Assembly: GCF_014898055.3 (NCBI RefSeq)
Contig: NW_023601433.1
Span: 22,371,641-22,435,640, forward strand
DNA: 64,000 nucleotides
Direction: 5' to 3'
Source: Talpa occidentalis
Lineage: Eukaryota; Chordata; Mammalia; Eulipotyphla; Talpidae
In this document: one piece after another, positions 1 to 11,350 of the stretch
Layout: each line of letters starts with the position of its first letter
Position numbering within the stretch: the stretch's first letter is position 1
Position numbers and translations under genes: made by a program
Notes under the pieces: generated by a model
What the model saw: only the letters and a program-made list of their open reading frames with translations
Databases searched by the model: none
Told to the model about the DNA's origin: nothing

Positions 1-575
1 CGCACAGGCCTCGGGTTCTTACCTGTACGGGAGAAACATTTCACTAACAAACAACTTTCAGTGCTGACAGCCTTGGACACTGAGCACAAGTGACTGTGAC
101 AAGCGTCTGAGAACCAGTTAGCATGTGTTTCCATCTATAATCACTTAGAATATTTTCAATCTGCTAAAGTCAGGGACAAAAAAGTCAGTGTTCAAAGTGG
201 CAAGGTTTCCCCTTTAAATCAGAGCACGCGTCTACAGTGGTGAGAGCCACTTATTCCCACTTCTAACAATTCAGCTCAAAAGGTTAAAAACAATTCAGCT
301 CAAAAGGCTACAAACAAAATGCTTTCACCAGGTGGGGTGAAAATTGTTGCTAGTTGTTAAAATCTAGTATTTGAAAACTGCATAAAATTTGAGGGACAAA
401 AAAACTGCAGACACCCCAAAGTTTTGCCCCACTTTGCAGCAGCACCTGCGGGCTGTGCCATCCTGAGGGCTGGACCCCAGCCTCTGCATCTTGGACCCCT
501 GTTGTGAGATGGGCTGACATCACTAAGTACCACGGTGAAGGTTGTCTTGAAGCTTAAATCGAATGTTAAGTGTAG
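1..575. other. Unannotated sequence
   Basis: I see no gene or named repeat. A 74-residue minus-strand open frame (357-581) has no recognisable domain. Confidence 0.5.
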
Positions 576-585
576 GAACACTTTT

Positions 586-865
586 TTTTTTAAAGATTTA
601 TTTTTATTTTTATTTATTTAAGCACTGGGTACAGTCAGAAGCACGGGAGGGCGAGAGAACTCACCAGAGCCAGAGCGGGGAGCAGAGCAGGCAGAAGGAC
701 CGAAGTACACTGCTGAGGGGAGCAGCGGGCGGCAGGAGAGGTCTGCGCGCCATGTGGGACCCTCCTCCGGTGGCCGGGGAGCAGCCGGGGATCGAACTGG
801 CGCTGCAGAGGCTGCAGGCAGCTTCGCAACCCAGCGCTCAACCGCTGCGCCACCGGGGAGGCCCA
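586..865 (-). mobile_element. tRNA-derived SINE, young subfamily
   Basis: In minus orientation it starts GGCCTCCCCGGTGGCGCAG (box A in a tRNA-like head), has a box B-like GTTCGATCCC, a body with CAGCAGTGTACTTCGGTCC and GTACCCAGTGC, and a (TAAA)n/A tail. The flanks share gaacactttt (576-585 and 867-876). Confidence 0.95.
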
Positions 866-876
866 AGAACACTTTT

Positions 877-1699
877 AAGTTGTAAAAAAATGCTAGGTCC
901 CTTCAAAGTTTTATTATAGAGAGTTCAGTTGATAGTATTAAACATGAAGGAACTTGTTTCGTTAAAAATTCTCTAGCAATTTCTCCAATAAACTCTTTTT
1001 TAAATAAGAAAAGTCAAATGGGCTTTAAATCCTCTCCCTTTGATCAGGGCTGCAGTGAGCTCCCTCCACCTGCCTAGCAGCACCCCATAACTGGGTTTCT
1101 CTAAGAGCAAAAGTAGAATTCTCATGGCCCACACAGGGCTAAAGTTTGAAAAAATCAGGTAAAAACACACAAATAACCTAAATAGAATACAAACTTTGAA
1201 AGTTTCAGAGATATCATCATTTAATCTTAGAGTAGGAAAAGAATTATTAGCCAATCTATTACTCCTTTGAATAGGTACCAGGTTTTTAAGATCTAATTAT
1301 AGCCCTGGCTTCTGCTTCAACACAGCCGCTTGCTGTGACAGAGTGTGTGTAATCAAGAGCACTGAGGTCGGGCACACTTGGTCCACGGCACGCCCAGGAA
1401 TCGGCAATTACATCCTCACTTGCTTCTGACGGCCCTCAAGCCCACAGCTCTGGTCTTACAGCGAGTGACCCAGGAAGACAGAGAACACGGGGATCAAAGG
1501 GCCAATAAAGAGTGCCCAGAATTCTCCCCAAATACTAATCCAACCAGAACCTGTAGCCTAAAATATAAAACTCTTTAACTCTTTAATGTAAAACAAGATG
1601 AATGGGGAACTATATTCTTAAACCAACCATTAAAAAGGAAGCAGGCTGTGGCAGGAGTTACTTGAGACAGTTTTATTGTAGGTCTTAAGAAGACAGTTT
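877..1699. other. Unannotated sequence
   Basis: Between a SINE and an L1M fragment. AT-rich with short open frames only; nothing recognised. Confidence 0.5.
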
Positions 1700-3430
1700 T
1701 GGATTGAAATTTTGGGGTGATTTAGGAGCTTCATGGACTTGGATGTACAAAAGTGTGCCCGGGTTTGGGAAGTTCTTTAAATGCCTTTTCTGTTCCTTCT
1801 TCTGGGACTTTGTGATGTATGTTTTGTCTCTTAGTGACTGGCCCTAAGTTCTGAAGGCCTTCTTCATTCCTTTTCGATCTGGATTTTTTTTCCTCTTCTA
1901 ACTGCATAATTTCAAAAGATCTGTCTTTAAGGTAACTTTTTCTCCTGCTTAGTCCAGCCTGCTGGTGAACCTCCCTATCGAATCCTTCAGTCCAGTCATT
2001 GTGCTCTTCAGCTCTAAAATTTGTTTCTTGTATTTTCTATCACTTGAGCTTCTCATTTTGTTCTTGTGCAACTTTCCTTATCTTGTTAAATTGTCTGTCT
2101 TCTCCTGCAGTTCTCTGAGCGTCTTTAGAACAATTTGTTACAATTATTTGTGGGGCAGTTCATCTCTCTCCATGTATTTGGAGCTAGTTACTGGAAACTT
2201 ACTGTGATCCTTCGGCGGTGTCCTTTCCCTGGCTGTGATCCCTGTGGCCTTGCATCAGTGTTTGTGCATTTGAAGAGGGAGTCACTTCTTCCATACTTTA
2301 TGGACTGACTTTGGTAGGGAAACCCTTCACCTGTGGGTGGGGCATGCTGTGTCCCCAGGACTGGTGGTGCAGAGTGCCAAGTCCCTGTCTGGGGAAGGGG
2401 AGATGTGATGTTTTATTAGGCCACTGAGTTCTATGCCACTGACTGTGTGGTCCTTGGCAAGTGCCCACAGGAGGTCAGTAGTGGCTGTAAGGGCCTCAAT
2501 GGAACCGACTGGTCAACTTGGCTGTGGTGCAGCTGCAGGTGCCTGTGCCGTGGCAGGGGCCCTTGCAGACACACATGCAGTGGTGAGAGCCAGGGCCAGT
2601 ACCAAGGCTGGGGCCAAGCGGAGGCCCTGGTGTCATGTGCTCTTCTATAGCTGCATTGTCTCCCCAGGGACATGCAGGGACCGGGGTGTGCTCATGCACT
2701 GTGGGGCTAGATGCAAATGAACCCAGAGGTGCAGGCCAGTGATGGAAATAAGGCCAAATCTGTTCCTACCGGCAGCCACAGAGCTTGGGTGATGGTGTGC
2801 ATGTTCACGGCTACGGGATCTGCTGATGAGGAGTCAGGCTGGAGACCTGCTAGTGCAGAGCTAGAGGGGCAAGCCACAGTGTGCACATGGCCATGGGGGT
2901 TAGGCATGGGGTGGAAGTGGCCTCTTGTGCTTAGGTAGCTGCAGAAGCCTGGTCAGGCTACCGGTGAAGATCTCGGGTTCTGGAGTGGGTTGGGAGTTGG
3001 AGCAGAAGGTATGCAGGTGGCTGGGGCCTGTTAATGGGAATACCTGCAGGGTGAAATCCACAGGGGGTGGTGTGCCTGTGTAGAAGTTTCCATTGGTGGA
3101 AGCAGCTGGGCTTCTCTGCAGTCACTGGAAAGGCTAGGGAAGCTGGGGCTCATGCACTGCCCCTTCCCTTGCTGGGTTTTCCCTCTAGTGCTGAGCGATG
3201 CCAACTTGGGGGCTATAGGGTGGGGGGAGGTGCAGGCAAATAGAAGGTGATCATTTCCAGGGCTCTTGTTCCACTGTGCTGCTAGTTTCTTGAGTGGATG
3301 TCTGGACTCTGCCACAGCTTTTTTTTTTTTTGTCTGTGAATAGATGTCTGATTGTTGATCTTTGTGAGAGGGAAGGGGGTAGAGACTGGGGGTCTTCTAC
3401 TTCACACTCTTGGTTGCATCACTTGAAAAA
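1700..3430 (-). mobile_element. Ancient L1M 5' region
   Basis: Plus strand matches the reverse complement of an old mammalian L1 5' portion: the block with Ctcttcagctctaaaattt, the segment with ggagctagttactggaaac, and the terminal block gtctgtgaatagatgtctg. Heavily mutated. Recognised from family memory only; subfamily not assigned. Confidence 0.65.
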
Positions 3431-4199
3431 AGGGCTCTAGGAGTTATGAAACTCATTCCCAGGACAGAAAGGATTTAGCAGAATCCTATGTCCCCTTTTG
3501 AAACTTTTGCACAAAGGGATCTTGCAGTGAGCAGCTGGATACCCAGGTATTTAGAAGGACTTGGGGACACTGACTGATCATCTGCTCTTTCCAGCAGCAC
3601 TGGAGCCCCTGCCGGGTGCCAGGAACAGGCACACAAAAGGCAGCTCTGGCCCGGGGCCACCTTAGCCTCGTGTAGAGGACACTAAAGGACCACACGGACA
3701 CCAATGTGATCGACACCATAAGAAAGGGTCAGGACAGAGACTAGACGGAGCAGAATGTCTGCGTGTCCCGGGGGTGGGAGGAGGTTAGAGAAGCTCCAGA
3801 CAGAAGTGTATGCTGTTCCTTATAGAACAACAGACCTGGAGAGTTGGGGGGCGGGGGGGGGGGAGAGGGGCTGGGGAGGTCATAGGTGAGGGAGTCACAG
3901 CCTGTGCTGTGATGTGACAGCTAGGGGTGTCCGGAGAAATGCACAGGTATTTTAAAGCATCACGTCCCTCCCGGGGAGATGGTCATAGTATGAGGGCACG
4001 ACATTTATGGCCACAGAACCCAACATGATGACTTTCTAGAAAGGAGAATCATGTGGTAGAATTAGTCTGATGAACCATCTCACAAAACTTCCTATTCAAT
4101 GTGAAATGATTTGAGGGCATCCCACCCAACCTACAGAAATTCACATTTTACACTCATACATAGTTGGTCCTTAAATATTTAGTCATCATAATTATTTGC
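3431..4199. other. Unannotated sequence left of the candidate 3'UTR exon
   Basis: Contains a G-run at about 3846-3880. It may include the rest of the RAB4A 3'UTR, whose end I could not fix. Confidence 0.4.
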
Positions 4200-4723
4200 A
4201 GGATATTTTGGAATATAAAATATTCCAAAATTTAGCAAGTTTGTTTTCTTAACTCTGGTCTTCTTCAGAAGGAAATTTACACATTACATTAAGAAGTAAG
4301 AGAAAGTTGTTGAAGCACAGCTTGTATACTCCTCCTCTGGCTCCCACAGAAGGCAAAGGAAGCTGTCCTCTGGCACGAAGGAGCACGGAGTTATTGCAAG
4401 TTTCTGATGTGGCTCCATTCACTTCATATTTAGTGAGCGTGCATCCAAGTGTGGCGAAACGCATGCGTCAAAGTCAAATACATTCTTCATAATGGTATGT
4501 ACACAGATGGAGAGGATTCAGATTAGGTCTACTTCATGGAATTGCACTGGCCGTGGCCATAATGAGGCTCTGAACAGCCAGCCCTGTGCGGCTCGATGCC
4601 CCTGCAGCTGTCTGTGCTGGCCATGAGGACGGGCCGCCTGCTGGGGGCCTGACTGTCCTTTGGGCCAGGGGACAGCACTTCTGGTCCAAATGGCCACATG
4701 CTGGGAAATAACCTCCAGGAACA
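4200..4723 (-). other. RAB4A: Candidate RAB4A exon 8 (3'UTR only)
   Basis: Exon 7 carries a good splice donor 21 bases after the stop codon, so a non-coding last exon is expected further left. At 4724-4726 the minus strand has a CAG acceptor preceded by a short pyrimidine stretch (ATCTTTCATACAG). It is followed by non-repetitive sequence of higher complexity than its AT-rich surroundings, with no recognisable transposon. Its distance from exon 7, about 5.3 kb, is plausible. I saw no clear AATAAA on the minus strand that fixes the 3' end, so the left boundary is arbitrary. The assignment is inference; another acceptor elsewhere in 1-10000 is possible. Confidence 0.4.
4206..4230. repeat. Perfect 11 bp inverted repeat (hairpin)
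   Basis: Arms ttttggaatat (4206-4216) and atattccaaaa (4220-4230) around a 3-base loop. Lies at the far end of the candidate RAB4A 3'UTR. Confidence 0.9.
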
Positions 4724-7699
4724 CTGTATGAAAGATGTGCATTTTGCTTTTTCAATTTTGTTTTAGAAAATCAACCTCATATAATTGCAAGATAAGAGAA
4801 AGCATAACCATTCCTGGCCTTCTATTTCAGAAATTTCCAAAGATAGATTGATTATAAAAATTAAAAACAAAATTCTTGCCAGAGATGAACACTGAACTAT
4901 TTTTGGGTGAGGTGACAGATGCCTTGGATGTTTTAAAATACTACAGCCTAAAAAAAGTGGGTAAATGTAGATAAAACAAGATTGGCTCAATGTGGATGAT
5001 TGTTGAAGCTGGATGATACTGTGGTTCATTGGGCGATCTTCTCCATACTTGTGTATGTTTGAAAACCTCCTTATAAGAACTTGAAAAGCGTATCAATGCT
5101 ATTTTAAAGGAAACAAAACAAAACAAAAACAAAGACTCTCTGATCACAGTATTTTCTAGCAGTAAGCAGTATAGTCAGAGGGTAATGGTAACAATTTACT
5201 CAAGTCACTTGTCTTTCTGCAACTAGTAGGTTGCGTGTTCTCAGAACAGTTCCTCTAAAATTCTAAAAACAGCTCATCAAAGAAGTTTACACAATTGGGA
5301 GTGACCAAGCAAAACCAGAGACCAAGTCTAGTGGTTTGTAAATGAACAGGTAGGTATAGGTACATGAACAGAAAGTAAGACTCACTGTACAGCTGGTACA
5401 AAACATGATTAAAAACTTAGAGGAGTTTTAAAGTCTAGTTCTGCCTTCAAAGAAAAAAAAAGACAAATTTGGCAGAGAATGAAGAATCATCAACTGTGTC
5501 ACAGTGTGAATGACAAATCATTTAAGGTTCTGATTTGAGCAATGGCGAATGCTTTGGCAAGGGATCAATGTTCTGAAAGATTCCAAAAATTCTTATGTAA
5601 TTCACAGGTGTTAGGTTCTCAATAAAATCATTACAGAATCCCAGTATTCTGATGTTCTTATTTTCATGTAAATGCTGGACTGCAAAAGAATAAATTATAA
5701 CCTCAAGCCTAAGGGGAGCTTAGAATTTGTTTCTAAGAAGAGTGAAGTAATACTTTTCTAGAAATGTAAATTAAGAGCATCCAGAAAACTTAAGTTGTGG
5801 GGAATGTATGTATGACGCTTGTTACTAGACTAACTGTGGAATAAGAAATACATTTGGTTTCTGTCCCTAGTTCTAAAACCCTTTGAATTTCCCAATTCCA
5901 AATCACCTCCCCTCTTTATTTTTTTCTAAAGGCCTTCTATTAAGAACCACTAGTTCTCTAGCAACTTTTATTGGCCAAAGGATGTGGAATGGAAATACAG
6001 TGCCTGTGGTTTAATGAACAGGTTCATTTGTAAATCAACTTGACATTTAGCTTATTTCTAAATTTCTTGCTTTTGAACAAATTGATGTTAGATGGACATG
6101 TTCCTAACCCAGACAAGAAACTTCAAAAATGAGCAGCTTGCAAAAGTATCATAAATGAAACAATTCTTCCAGTGAGGTCCAGGAAATAGTTCTGTCTGAG
6201 GATTTGCTTCATATGAGGATTTCTTAAAAGAAAATAAGGCGTTATAAAAGCAAAATTAAAAGAGCTAAAGCAGATGGTGTTTTAAAAATCACTTCCCAGA
6301 GTTTGTAATGCCACTATGCTGTTGATGAAAATAAAGCAACAAAAAGCAGTAGGGATTGTCTAACTCACTAAGTGGTAATGAAATCTGCCAAGCAGTCGCA
6401 GCTAAAAAGTCACAGTGGAAGAACAGGTAAGATGACCTTTCTGACCTTGCAGCCTTAAATACTATACTTCCACTTTAAGGAAAAAATGCTACACTGTATT
6501 TTTTGCATTGCATTTTAAAATATTAGAACACTTCTTTGTAATACAATATATATTATATTTCAACAAACCTTATGTGAATTAAAAACATGTCAACTTGATA
6601 ACGGTAAGTAAGGCATTTAAGTATTCGGCAAAAGCACTACAGAAATTTCCTAAGGGATGGTTTCCCTTTAATATTAACTTGATTTGGTGGGTTTCCTTAA
6701 ACACAAAACAATAAAAGACTTAAAAAAGAGGCAGTGGTAACTGTAATGCTGAAACCCACAAAAAGCAAGGAGTAAACAATGTGTTTTTTGTAGTAGGGAG
6801 ACCAAGTCAGCAAACTGGGAACAGACAAGCAGTCCCAAGTTACTTGGTCTGTTGCATTTACCAACAGTTGAGGGTAGAATCTGTTGCCGAGTTAAGTTTG
6901 GTTCAAGTGCGGAATCCTTTTGTGCCTCACAGTGCCTCACACAGAGCAGGTACTCAGGCTACACTTCCTGGATGGAGCTGGAAAGACTCAATTTTTCATT
7001 TTATTTTGCTTTGTGAGTTAACTACCGATCTAGTGTTTCAAGTGTGGTCATGTCAACGCCTTGTGGACAGAGGGAAGCAGAGCTAAATCAACACTGTCCT
7101 GGCCTAGACGCCAGAGTCTCTGAACCTCAGGTCATAAAGAGAACCGACTGGCCTTGTAAGCAATGTGATGAGCAAAGCACACCTCACGATTAGCAAGTTT
7201 TAGTTGACATGATTAAAAAAAAAAATTAGACTGCATTTAGTGCCAGTTCCGTCGGATCACACGTCAGATGCCATGCTGTGGAGACTTCCCGGCTGGAGTA
7301 TGTACAGTACATAGCCAGGATTTCAACCAAAGAGGAAAGGGAAAATATGGAACAGAAAGTGTTTACGTACATGTTTACATCTAATGGGACTGTCCATTGA
7401 ATTAGGTTTATTATATGATTTGGTTTGCTGTGCCACATCTTTTTTTTTTTTTGCACAAAGATCTACTTCTGCATAAAGTAGAAAAAGATGGTGATAAAAA
7501 ACTTCAGATTCTTCAAGCTCCGACAATTGTGTCTCAAATACCATTGTATGAACCTAAAAAATATTAAGAACAATTTAGGAATGTGCGTAAGTATGAGAGT
7601 ACAAAGAAGCAGAGCTAACAGTCCCAAAGAGAGTGAGTGAAGGCTCCCCACCTCTACTTCCACCCACTAGATAATACTGACCACACACAAAGGCCACAC

Positions 7700-7769
7700 G
7701 ATGTGGGGGGAGGGGCCTGCACCCCAGCTCCTGTATGCATAAATCTTAAAAAAAACAATAAAACAAAAA
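7700..7769 (+). mobile_element. 5'-truncated SINE tail (70 bp)
   Basis: Only the 3' end of the older SINE type is present (CACCCCAGCTCCTGTATGCA then an A-rich tail). Perfect 11 bp duplications aaaggccacac at 7689-7699 and 7770-7780 flank it, showing an authentic truncated insertion. Confidence 0.8.
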
Positions 7770-8099
7770 AAAGGCCACACAAGCAAAAGAGGAAGCTTTC
7801 AAAAGTTAAAAATCTCCCACTTGCAAATTTTACAAATAAGCCTTTGATTTTGGCAACAGACATTCATTGAGACTTCAATTAACCCAAAAATATTTCATTG
7901 ACATAATGGCAGGAGAATCTCTGTTTTCTTATTCCCATCAACTATTGCCCTACCTTTCCCAGCAAGACCATGACAATTTCTGATAGAGTAAATTTGTTCA
8001 AACTGTCTAACTTTTTGTTCCTCTCTTTTTCTGCTTTCTATTTGATTGCCTACTGAGATTAAATATGTATTTACTCCATTTTAATTCCTTTACTGGGTT

Positions 8100-9850
8100 T
8101 ATTAGCCAAAAATCTTTGTGGTATTCTTTTAATGGTTGCTTTAGAATTTTGTTCTTATCAAGAGTTAATTTTTTTAGAGCAGTTTTAGGTTCAACAGCAA
8201 AACTGAGGGAAAGCACACCGATTTCCTCTCTACCCTCTGCCCACAGACATGCACAGTCTCCCCTCAAATCAACATCCCCTGCGGGTACATTTGTTATCAC
8301 TGATGAATCTATGATCAGCACATCGTAATCACCCTAAGCCCACGTCCACATTATGGTTCGCTCCCGGTGCTGTGCTTACTATGGCCTCTGCTGTGACATG
8401 TATTCACCACTGTGGTGCTATTTTCACCGTCCTAAAGATGCTCTGTGTTCAGCCTGTCCATCGCTGCCACCCCAGTCCCTGGAAACCACTGATCTTTCAC
8501 TCTTGCCATAGTTTTACCTTTCCCAGAATGCCACAGAGTTGGAATTGTCTAATATATAGCAGTCTTCAGATCGGCATTGAAGGCTCCTCCAGGTCTTTTT
8601 GTGGTTTCACAGCTCATGTCTTTCTAGTGCTGAATAATAGTCCACTGTGGTCTGGATGTACCACCGCCTGTCCATGACCCCCTCAAAGGACATCTTGGTT
8701 GCTTCCAAGTTTTGGCAACTAGAAACAAGGTTTCTACAAACATCCATATACAGGATGTTGTGTGGACATAAGTTTTTAACCACTTTGGGTAAATAGCTAG
8801 CAGTGAGGTTGCTGGGTCATGTAGTAAGAGGAGCTGTGGTCTTGTAAGGAACTGCCGGCTCTTCCAAAGAGGCTGGGCCACTCTGCATTCCCACCAGCAG
8901 TGACTGGCTCTTACTGCTCCACTTCCTCACTGGCATGTGATTGTCAGTGTCTGCAATTTTGGTTATTCTAACAGGTGTGCAATGGGAGCTCATTGTTTTA
9001 ATTGGCATTTCTGTGATGACATGGTGTAGGGCATCTCTTCACCTGCTTATTGTTATCTGTGTATCCCTTTAGTGAGGGGTCTGATAAGGTCTTCGGCCTG
9101 TTTCTACATTGGACTGTTTGTTTTCTTAGTGAGTTTTAGGAATTCTTTGTACATTTTGGATAACAGTCCTTTATCAGATATGTCTTTTGGAAATATTTCT
9201 CCTATTCTGTGATCTGTCTTCTCATTCTCTTGTCATTGTTTTACCGGGCATGGGGCTTTAAAATGTAATGAAGTTCAGCTTATGAATTTTTTATTTCAGG
9301 GACTGTGCCTCTGGTGCTGTGTCTAAAAAAGTCACTGCTGTACCCAAGGTCATGTAGATTTGCCCCTATGTTATCTTGTAGGAGTATTTTACATTTCACA
9401 TTTAGGCCTATGATTCTCTTGGGATAATTTTTTGTGAAGGGGGTAAGGTCTGTCTGGAGTCATTGTTTGCATGTGGATGTCAACTGCTCCAGTGTCATTT
9501 GTTGAAGACTGTTTACTCCCTCACCTCACATGTGCTCCTTTGTCAAAGATGGTTGACCACACTTAGCTGAGTCTACTCTGGGCTCTCCGTTCTGTTGATT
9601 TATTTGCTTGTTCTTTGATCAGCTCCACACTGTCTCAATTACTGTAGCTTTAAAATGTCTTGAAGTTTGGCAGTGTCTTTGACCCTTATCTTATTTAGAA
9701 GTGTGTCCTTTGATCTTCACTATTTTGGATTTTCTGGTTATCTTTCTATTACTGATTTTTCATTTAATTCTATTGTTGTGTGGGAGCAAAAAATGTATGA
9801 TTTCTAGTCTTTTTACTTTGCTAAGCTTAAAGTGTGCTCCATTTTGGTGA
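8100..9850 (-). mobile_element. Ancient L1M 3' half
   Basis: The plus strand reads an antisense L1M pattern over about 1.7 kb: the 3'UTR block gttttaggttcaacagcaaa, then ORF2 reverse-strand landmarks such as cttggttgcttccaagtttt, cattcccaccagcagtgac and ggataacagtcctttatcag. It is too diverged to code. Confidence 0.9.
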
Positions 9851-10058
9851 ATGTTCCACGAGCCTGAGAATTAATGTGATTTCTACTGTGGTAGGGAATA
9901 CTGAACTATTAATTATGCAGTCACCTCTCCTTTTTACAATGTAGCTGGAAGACTAATGACCACCTCTGTAGTTAGGAATATGTGGAGCCCGGGGTAGTGC
10001 AGAGTCCTGGGGCAGGGGGCTGTGTCTGAGCACCTACCTGTGTCTTCCTGTGCTGCTT

Positions 10059-10174
10059 CTAACAGCCGCACTCCTGAGCGCTTGGAGCCTGTGAGCGTCG
10101 TGGTGACCGTAGCTGTCTCAGGGCGGCATCTCCGTACTGAATACCTGAGCCCATCCTCTCTGGGTCCAGCTCAC
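10059..10174 (-). CDS. RAB4A: RAB4A coding exon 7 (C-terminus and stop)
   Basis: Encodes residues 181-218 after completing a split Gly codon (G|GT). It reads [10 protein letters not shown]... and ends SAQECGC followed by TAG at 10059-10061. The last Cys-Gly-Cys is the double geranylgeranylation site needed for membrane attachment. The SPRR motif at about residues 204-207 corresponds to the mitotic CDK1 phosphorylation site described for human RAB4A. The acceptor is AG at 10175-10176. The transcribed exon continues to about 10038 as 3'UTR, where ACACAG|GTAGGTG forms a strong donor. The tail has Ser where I recall Ala and Asn in human (RSQAPSAQ), which are conservative changes in a variable region. 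A SINE lies immediately upstream of the acceptor. Confidence 0.95.
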
Positions 10175-10200
10175 CTAAGGACCAAGCAAGTCTTCTTTTA

Positions 10201-10478
10201 TTTTTTTATTTTTTAAAGATTTATTTATTTATTTATACAATCACTGGGTACAGTCAGAAGCGCAGGAGGGTGAGAGAGTTCACCAGAGCCAGAGAGGGGA
10301 ACAGAACAGGCAGAGTGACGAAATACACTGCTGAGGGGAGCAGTGGGCGCAGCAGGAGAGGTCTGTCGCGCCATGTGGGACCCTCACTGGTGGCTGGCTG
10401 GGGATCGAACCGGTGCTGCGGAGGCTGCGGGCAGCCTCGCAGCCCAGCGCTCAACCACTGCGCCACCAGGGGAGGCCC
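10201..10478 (-). mobile_element. tRNA-derived SINE beside RAB4A exon 7 acceptor
   Basis: Full SINE in the same orientation as RAB4A, with perfect 15 bp duplications gcaagtcttctttta at 10186-10200 and 10479-10493. Its A-rich 3' tail therefore ends 26 bases before exon 7. The body is intermediate between the young and old subfamilies seen in this window. Confidence 0.97.
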
Positions 10479-10499
10479 GCAAGTCTTCTTTTAAAAGAG

Positions 10500-11350
10500 T
10501 TTTTCTGTTTCTGTGATTACCCACATATATTAAGTGAAAAAAGCAAAGTGCAGAACACTGTTTTTACACCACCATTTTGAATAAAGAGGAAAAAATAAAT
10601 ACATATATGCTTGCCTGCACAGGCATGAGGTTATCTTTGGAAAGAACAGGTGGTAGTGGCTGATTTCGAGGAGTTCTAGATACTAGAGGACAAGACAGGG
10701 GTGGTCATGGAGGGTGACTTTCCCTGTATCCTGTTTTGTACTTTTTGAATTTGGAATTATGTGAGTATATAAAGACAAATTAATTTAAAATGCATCAATC
10801 AGATACCATGTTTTTACTTGTCAGACTGTTAAAAACCCAAACATATAACACATTCTATGGGCATGGCGTTGCTAAAATAAGTGCTTTTATTCAATATTAA
10901 ATATGATCATAAATTGCTATAATGCTCATAGGAGGATTTGACAGTCTCTACCAGCAATCCCACTTTAGGAGATTTGTCCCACACATACTCTAACACATGT
11001 GTGAAATGATATATAAAGGGTTATTTATGGCAGCATTGTTTGTGGCAGCAAAATACTGGCAACAATCCAAATGTCCAAAGTAGACTGGTTAAATAAGTTG
11101 TAGCAACAGGCAACTGAATATAACACACATGCACACATGCACATATACACACACATATATGTGTATGGGTGTATATTTGTTCCTAAAATTTAATTTGGAA
11201 TAACCTATAGGTACAAAAAATAGGTACCTGTAGGTACAAAATAGTAGGTACAAAAAATAAGAAACAGCAAAGTTTACAAAGTTTGTGTAAAAAAGGGAGG
11301 AACAAATAATGGTTTTAAAACCATATGAATATATTGCCTACTTAGCATTT
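10500..11350 (+). mobile_element. Ancient L1M 3' fragments
   Basis: Two adjacent old L1 3' pieces. One ends with ctgttttgtactttttgaat. The other includes gcagcattgtttgtggcagc and ccaaatgtccaaagtagact, both ORF2 C-terminal landmarks. Boundaries are approximate. Confidence 0.65.

Larger units (their letters stand above)
4724..10037 (-). other. Probable RAB4A intron 7
   Basis: This lies between the donor after the stop codon (10031-10037) and the candidate exon 8 acceptor. It contains an antisense L1M fragment at about 8100-9850 and a 70 bp truncated SINE tail at 7700-7769. About 4.75-7.65 kb is AT-rich sequence with no gene or repeat that I recognise. Its identity as intron 7 depends on the exon 8 call. 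Confidence 0.5.

Noticed and set aside
1..60. RAB4A final exon at the window start (ttacctgtacggg looks like a reversed splice donor)
   Set aside because: The true C-terminal coding exon was found at 10059-10174. The upstream sequence does not match the Rab tail.
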